From Nymphaea colorata (lineage: Eukaryota; Streptophyta; Magnoliopsida; Nymphaeales; Nymphaeaceae), in assembly GCF_008831285.2 (NCBI RefSeq), contig NW_022204929.1, positions 1 through 24,572 on the forward strand: a stretch of 24,572 bases of DNA, in the 5' to 3' direction. Positions 19,307-24,572 of this stretch are shown here, piece by piece; position 1 is the first letter of the stretch; the number at the start of each line of letters is the position of its first letter. The notes below the pieces were generated by a model. That model did not search any database and had not been told where the DNA came from. It saw only the letters and a program-made list of their open reading frames with translations. Both the position numbers and the translations under genes were made by a program.

Positions 19307-21473
19307 TCAGTTGAGCATCTGGACCAGTCTATTCTCCACCCAAACTGCATGAATTCGCTGGCCGTCCTTGCAGAAAAAGATTCCTTCGCCTTGCACCATG
19401 TCATCTACAAACGTCCCCTAGAAAAGCTATCCGTTTGAAAACTTCAGCTTCCCACTTCCGTTCTTTAAGTCTTCTTCGAAGAATCCTAAATATCTTGATT
19501 GCTACCCTCATAGTATTCCCAATACTCGTCGATGTCGTCGAAGTTGCGGAAGTCGAAACCAGTAGCAAGCTGGTGGGGATTTTCGTTGTAGAGCTTGCCT
19601 CTCCGTGGAACTGGTCATCGACCCAATCTCCCTCGTAGGCGATCCTATCGGACTGGTAAAATAGCCTTCCGAACCCGTTCATTTTGTTGAACTTCCAACT
19701 TCCCTCGTACCGTCCACCATCTTGGTAATGAAAGGTTCCTTGACCGTGTCTCATGCCGTTGAGCTTGAAGCCATTATAGCGGCTTCCTTTCGTGAACTCC
19801 TCGTATACTTCCACAAGCTCATTTTCCTTGGGGATGGACTGGTTGCTCGAAAGCTTGTTCTGGCTTAGATCCTTCTGGACTCTTCCACTAACTGTTCGAT
19901 TTTAGTATTAGTAAGCTCCTAAGTTTCTGGTAGGGATTTAGACTCTTTCTGGCTCTCTGCGGATGGGGATCGGCGAATGCACGGGCGAAATCTCCCTGAC
20001 TATCCTTTCGCCCGTAAACTGGGAGATCTGTGCATCTTGGTTGAGTCTGGCTCCGAAAGTAACTGTCATGTCTTTGTTCTAAGGCACAGCTATGGGCGGA
20101 GGCAGGTGCGAGCCAACCTGATGTTCAGTGGAGGATTTTGAATGACAGAGTTGCCTTGAGGCGGGTTTGAACGAGTCGGTAAGAAATTTGGCTGGATTAA
20201 GCTTGGAGTTGTGCCAAAAGGCTGGATGTTGCTGTTCGCCTGCATCAGTCTTTGCGGCGGATGCTCGAAATGGTTCATATTGCTTGTGTTGTTGCTTGCT
20301 GAGATCGGCGAAACGTAACTGTAGGGAGGAATGGAGCTGATATTGCTATAAAGGTTAGCTTGGTTCGACGGGAGGACCGAATCATGGCGAATCGAACTGC
20401 CCCCTTCATTGGTAACGCTAGGGATGGGAGGTAAGGAAATGCCTTGGATCAGTTTCTGGAGATTAGGCTAGGGCGGCATGAATACGGTAGGCTGAGCTTT
20501 CACTATATTGCTTGCATTAAACTCACTAACCTTGGCAACCTTTTGAGTCTATATGCTCGTATTTATAGTATTCATGTTTTTACTATTGTTTTTGATGTTC
20601 TTGATAGCAGGCTGCAAGGTTACCCAGTCACTACGAGTTTGAGCGTTTCTGTCAGTCATTAGCTGAATGACATGCTGCAGCTACGGTCCGTATCTATCTC
20701 CAAAGCGATTGATATTTTTGGAGAGAACAGAATAATTAATGACTGAGCAATCCTCTTGGTAGCACTTGTCTTGCTTTTCAAGCAGTCCAGCCTCAAGCAC
20801 AATCAGAGCAAAGGTAAAGACGTCATTCTTGTATACATTTTTATTGATGATGGGTCGTTGGTTGGCAATAGATTCGCATTGCTATGGAGACAAGTATATG
20901 CTCTTATTGTAGCGGTTGCTTAGCACGTATTCGAGGTTGCTGGATATTCCGAAACTCATAGGATCGGCAATCTTCACATTTCCATCCTATTCGAAGAGGA
21001 TATTCTTGCTGGTAAGGCACTAATGCCCGATTCCCTTCTCTTGGAGCAGAGCCAAAGCTGAAGAGGCATTCAGCAAACTGCGTATTTATTTTACTTGATA
21101 GGGCTTGTTCTCGAGGGTGCGAATTGCAATATCGTCGATGAGGTTCTTTTTGGGGTATTCCCAGAGGGTATAAATTTTATAGAAGCTGGAGCACATTTGA
21201 TCCTCGGCTCTTTCTTCAACAACTTCATACAAAACATCTACTTTAAAGGTTGGTCAGGTTGGGGTGGGTGATGAGTTTTCTCTTCTGCAGTTTTTCTAGT
21301 TGGTTTGAGAACTCTCTGAGCTCGTTGAATGTCAGCTATCGCAGCAGGTATTCCTTATTGTTGGATTTCTTCTTTAGGAAGGTGAGAAAAAGTTATGGGA
21401 TCTTTTATTATACTTGGAAGTCTGACATTAGGTCCCCTCCCTCCCGAAATGGGTTTGAGTGGTTTTGCCCCAT
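19307..21473 (-). CDS. Myristoylation-motif pseudokinase with C-terminal MORN repeats
   Basis: About 715 residues. It starts MGQNHSNPF, a canonical N-myristoylation context. A protein-kinase-like domain follows (about 60-310), with ITHPNLTNL and the catalytic-loop region GHQCLTSKNILF. Aligned to HRDLKPxN this has Cys for the catalytic Asp and Thr for the Lys, and the DFG position reads ADP; I therefore infer a pseudokinase. A disordered Pro/Asn/Gln-rich linker (about 310-550) leads to four or so MORN repeats (YNGFKLNGMRHGQGTFHY, YEGSWKFNKMNGFGRLFY ...), which bind membranes or scaffold. One 20-nt intron lies in the MORN region. Frame repairs: missing bases near 19598 and 20133, one extra at 21245-21247. 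Stop TGA 19307-19309. Confidence 0.8.
19486..19505 (-). other. Intron, 20 nt (pseudokinase-MORN)
   Basis: Begins GTA, ends TAG, with A at position 15. Splicing gives YWEYYEGFFEEDLKNGSG, a complete MORN repeat. Confidence 0.94.
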
Positions 21474-21737
21474 GTTGGATTTATATTATACGCTGTAAGA
21501 TCATTTAAAATCAATCGGCTGCTCATAGCTATCAAGAAGAAAGCTAACGACTGTTTATAGTTATTTCATATTTATTTGTTTCATTAATTATCAAACTGTT
21601 TTACTTCTTTCCCACTTATCTTAAAGGCTTTATATTCCCTTTCTCTCACAAGTTATAATCAGTTAGATGCGTTGTCGATTTATGTTTCTTGATTTTTGGT
21701 AATTTTACGATGCTATTCTGCGCAATATAATAATTGA
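21474..21737. promoter_or_regulatory. Divergent intergenic region, 264 bp
   Basis: AT-rich, without coding character. It separates the divergent starts of the pseudokinase and the SPX-EXS gene and presumably carries both promoters. No motif is identified. Confidence 0.45.
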
Positions 21738-24056
21738 ATGAAATAATCATAATCGGACGAGTGTTCGCTGACCAATTTAATAAGAGTCTATGACGAGGAG
21801 GTGATCACCGAGTGGTAACGTGCCTACCTTGATTTCCCATCCCTCAAATATTACCTCCTTTACATGAAGAACGTCTATGAACGACACCATCATTAATTTT
21901 TTAGATTCCACTAATCCCACATCCAGATCCTGCCCCTCGAGCCAGAGACCAGACGCAACCTCGAAGACTCAGTTTTGCTAGTAGAGACGATGCTCAAACT
22001 CGGAAGGACTAAGGTGCAGAAATTCATCAAGTATAAAACCAGCTAAATCATATACCTCTGGGAGGAATTGCTGGAAGTCATTGCTTAAAACTAGTCATCC
22101 GATAAAGACCAGCATGACATATACTAAAAAAGGACAGACATGAAGTTACTCATTCGCATCATATACGGAAATATCGACTATCTTCAACAGTTCATCATGC
22201 TCAACCGAAAGATCGAGGCTTGCTTGGCCCACGTCACAAGAAACTATGTCCTTCCCTTCAAGAAGGATGTTCAGTCTTTGCTTCAAGTCAATGTTACGCC
22301 TCCCAGCCTCGATCAGGACCCGAGAGCCAGCATTGATTCATTAAAAGATTAAATAAAATACGAAGATAACGTGGTCTTTAAGAAATCCTTCCACTCGTAA
22401 AGGTAGTCAACCAAATCTAACGAATCAGAATAAGTCTATCTGTAAGTGATTTAAAAAGCTTCCAAGGATCTTCATTCATCAATGGTCTTCCTCAACAAGT
22501 AAGCAGAGGCCAAACTGAAGTAATTCACACGCTTTTCAACCAAATACACAACAACAAAGAATTACTTTCTACTGGGACTTTACATTGGCTTGGGAGCCGT
22601 TATTTTTATCTCGCTCATTGTGCTTTTGGTGCTAAATTTCATCACTTTGGCTTATGACGAGAACAGAATTGACTCAATGAATTACATATTCCCCATGTTC
22701 AGAGGAGTCGGATTATTGATCCTTTACTTCTGGGGAATGGCTTGGAATGTCTATGGGTTCGCAGCATACAAGATAAACTTTAAGAATATTCTAGAATATG
22801 GATCCATTACTCGACTCATTTTCAGATCATGAAGAGAGCAGGATTCTTCACTCTTGTCTTTTGCCTCATGCTCTTTTTCTACCTGTTAGGGCTCTAAATC
22901 AACGATAATAGCAGCATTAAATTGCCAATCTAATACACACCGTTCATCGTTTGGACTGTATACTTCCTTTACATATTCTTCCCGAATCGATAAGTCTTCA
23001 ACCCTCGAGGCAGAAAGTATTTCTACTTGCTTTTGAAGAAGATAGCTTTGTCTCCTTTCGTCAAGATGTCTTTTCTTCTCAGTTATGCGGCAGACCAGCT
23101 TGTTTCCTTCGTGGTACCCATCAAGGACTTTGCCTATACGCTCTGCTTCTACACTTCTAATTTCACAGTCGACGACGTTAAATCCTGCCTTAAATCTGAC
23201 TCATTAGATGGAATCATCATCGCATATGTCGTGGCTTTGGTGCCTCTACTGATTCGCATGATCCAATGCTACAACCAAGCTCGGCAATCAAGTGGAAAGT
23301 TCATCGGCCATTTGCAAATGTGGAACTTCGGCAAGTACTTTGCTTCCGTTGTGACTTCCACTCTCAGTTTCTTCAATTCCTCCAGCCTTCACTGCTGCCC
23401 TTCTTCATCATCAGTAGTGTGATTAGCACAAGCTATTCCTACTACTGGGATTTGGTAATTCAACCTTAATATAGAAAAACGATTGGGGATTTTTGGAGAA
23501 AGGCACAAAGCACCGCTTCCTCCGAAACCATCTCTGTTACAAAAACCCAGCTATATACTATACTGCTATCTTTCTTAACCTTATCTTTAGGTGTTCCTGG
23601 ACACTAACAATCTCTCCATCTGTGATCCGTTTGATCCCGAAATCAACTTTCCTTCCTTTCCTGACTGGCCTAATCTAAATCTTGAGGCGGTGCATGTGGA
23701 ATTTCTTTAGAATCGAGAAGGAACATGTGATAAACTGTGCTTCCTATTCGATAATCAAGGAGAAACCTGATGACATCCTGAAGCGTCTCAGAGACCGTAA
23801 GGTTTCCAAGTCATTCAAAGTGGTGGATGATGGGGAATCCTCGATCATCCATTACGTGAAACTGTCAAACAGCGAGAATATGTCATACTATCGCAAGCTG
23901 ATGAACATGGAATTGCCCCTAATCAGCAAGTAAACTGTCATTCTCTAAAAGCAATAATTCTAAAAACTGGTGGCTGAGGAGAGGAAGTAGGCCGATGTTT
24001 GGGAAAAGGAGGTCAAGAGTCATATCTTCTATGATATAAAGTAGAAATTCTATTGA
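21738..24056 (+). CDS. XPR1: SPX-EXS phosphate exporter, XPR1/SYG1 family
   Basis: A membrane phosphate exporter regulated by inositol pyrophosphates through its SPX domain; about 766 residues. SPX-type signatures: VITEWQRAYLDFPSLKYYLL and KVQKFIKYKTSQIIYLWEEL. Hydrophobic segments start about residue 278 (FLLGLYIGLGAVIFISLIVL). The EXS domain is clear: MFRGVGLLILYFWGMAWNVY, LSYAADQLVSFVVPIKDFAY, NFGKYF, YYWDLKNDWGFL, FRCSWTLTIS and the final RRCMWNFFRIEKEHVINC. The start ATG directly follows an in-frame TGA, but the usual MKFxxxL opening is not in this frame, so the N-terminus may be imprecise. One intron. One base is missing at CC 22804-22805 and one near 23371-23377. Stop TGA 24054-24056; many TAR = Gln. 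Confidence 0.9.
23455..23474 (+). other. Intron, 20 nt (SPX-EXS)
   Basis: Begins GTA, ends TAG, with A at position 15. Splicing gives SYYWDLKNDWGFL, the conserved EXS motif. Confidence 0.95.
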
Positions 24057-24177
24057 TTTGGATAATTTTAATGTAGATCAATTAAAATATTGAGAATCAT
24101 ATTTTGCCTTAAATAATTCTGAGTCTATACTGAAATTGATGAGATATGGATCACACGACAACTCAGCTAACGGAATG

Positions 24178-24572
24178 TCAGTTGTGATTCTATTCTTTTT
24201 CTCCTCCTTCTATTTCTAGTTGATGCTCTTTCTTCTCCTCAACTGCATTTCCAGTTTTAGGTGCTAAAAATATAGATAGACTGGGCTTTGCCCTTGGCAC
24301 ACCTTTACATTGTCTATAAGCTATTCAAAGAGAGCAAAAGCTTTGTTGAAGTTGTTCCTCAGTTCTTCGCATTTGATCTTGGTAAGCATGAGTATGAAGT
24401 AGAGCTCACTGACTTTGGAATCCTCACGAAGTTTTATGTTGGAACTTGTCTATATTTGCCTCACCTGCTCCAAATTCTCTTCAATCTATGTCTTATTTGT
24501 GGAAACGTAACAGTATATGCTGTAAGTCTTGAGCTTGAATATCTATTCATCATTAAAGCTTTCGGAAGACTG
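24178..24572 (-). CDS. Unknown protein, 3' part only (runs off the window)
   Basis: A minus-strand frame open to the right edge, with Gln TAA/TAG codons, ending TGA 24178-24180. It encodes a helical, charged segment (e.g. NLEQVRQIQTSSNIKLREDS, LTKIKCEELRNNFNKAFALF) and a polar tail ending EGGEKEQNHN. One base is missing at the A run 24266-24270 (plus strand). There is no recognisable family; the 5' end lies outside. It converges on the SPX-EXS gene with a 121-bp gap. Confidence 0.55.

Noticed and set aside
23349-23368. 20-nt GTT...CAG segment in the SPX-EXS gene that would fix the frame
   Set aside because: It lacks GTA and A15, and removing it would delete residues that fit the EXS alignment around NFGKYF; a missing base is preferred.
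1-24572. Search for mobile elements, CRISPR arrays, tRNA or rRNA genes
   Set aside because: I saw none I could support by eye; the only clear repeats are the telomere, the MYB/CCCH duplication and the GLFG coding repeats. A tRNA or Rfam scan would be needed to exclude small RNAs.

Overview
The window is one end of a ciliate macronuclear chromosome. It opens with about 92 bases of C4A2 telomeric repeat. UAA and UAG are read as glutamine in nearly every gene, and TGA is the only stop codon that fits any gene. I cannot name the species. C4A2 telomeres with TAR = Gln fit an oligohymenophorean-type ciliate, but the moderate GC content and the intron length do not let me place it. The most striking property is splicing: all 13 introns I can place are exactly 20 nt, begin GTA, end AG, and carry an adenine at position 15.

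Layout, left to right: telomere; mitochondrial methylcrotonyl-CoA carboxylase beta subunit (-); small MGC-start protein (-); ARMC2-like armadillo protein with a C-terminal C2H2 finger (-); Nup98-type GLFG nucleoporin (+); R2R3-MYB factor (-); a partial tandem duplication containing gene fragments; tristetraprolin-like CCCH zinc-finger protein (-); two small unknown genes (-); a large unknown Gln/Lys-rich gene (+); NAA60-like N-acetyltransferase (-); an unknown basic protein (-); a possible histone-fold protein (+); two tiny ORFs; cyclic-nucleotide phosphodiesterase (+); coiled-coil protein with a G-box-like tail, CPAP/SAS-4 candidate (+); small two-helix membrane protein (+); pseudokinase-MORN protein (-); SPX-EXS phosphate exporter of the XPR1/SYG1 type (+); and the 3' part of an unknown gene (-) that runs off the right end.

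Genes are packed tightly: most gaps are 20-300 bp, and convergent or tandem neighbours are often under 100 bp apart. There is no operon logic or mobile element. The set is eukaryotic housekeeping, with a possible ciliary/centriolar theme (ARMC2-like, CPAP-like, MORN protein).

Reading many genes needs one extra base at a homopolymer or short repeat: about 19 sites missing a base against about 2 with an extra base. Residue numbers and protein lengths below assume those corrections. I take most of these as consensus-sequence undercalls, but the sequence alone cannot exclude genuine frameshifting or damaged alleles.
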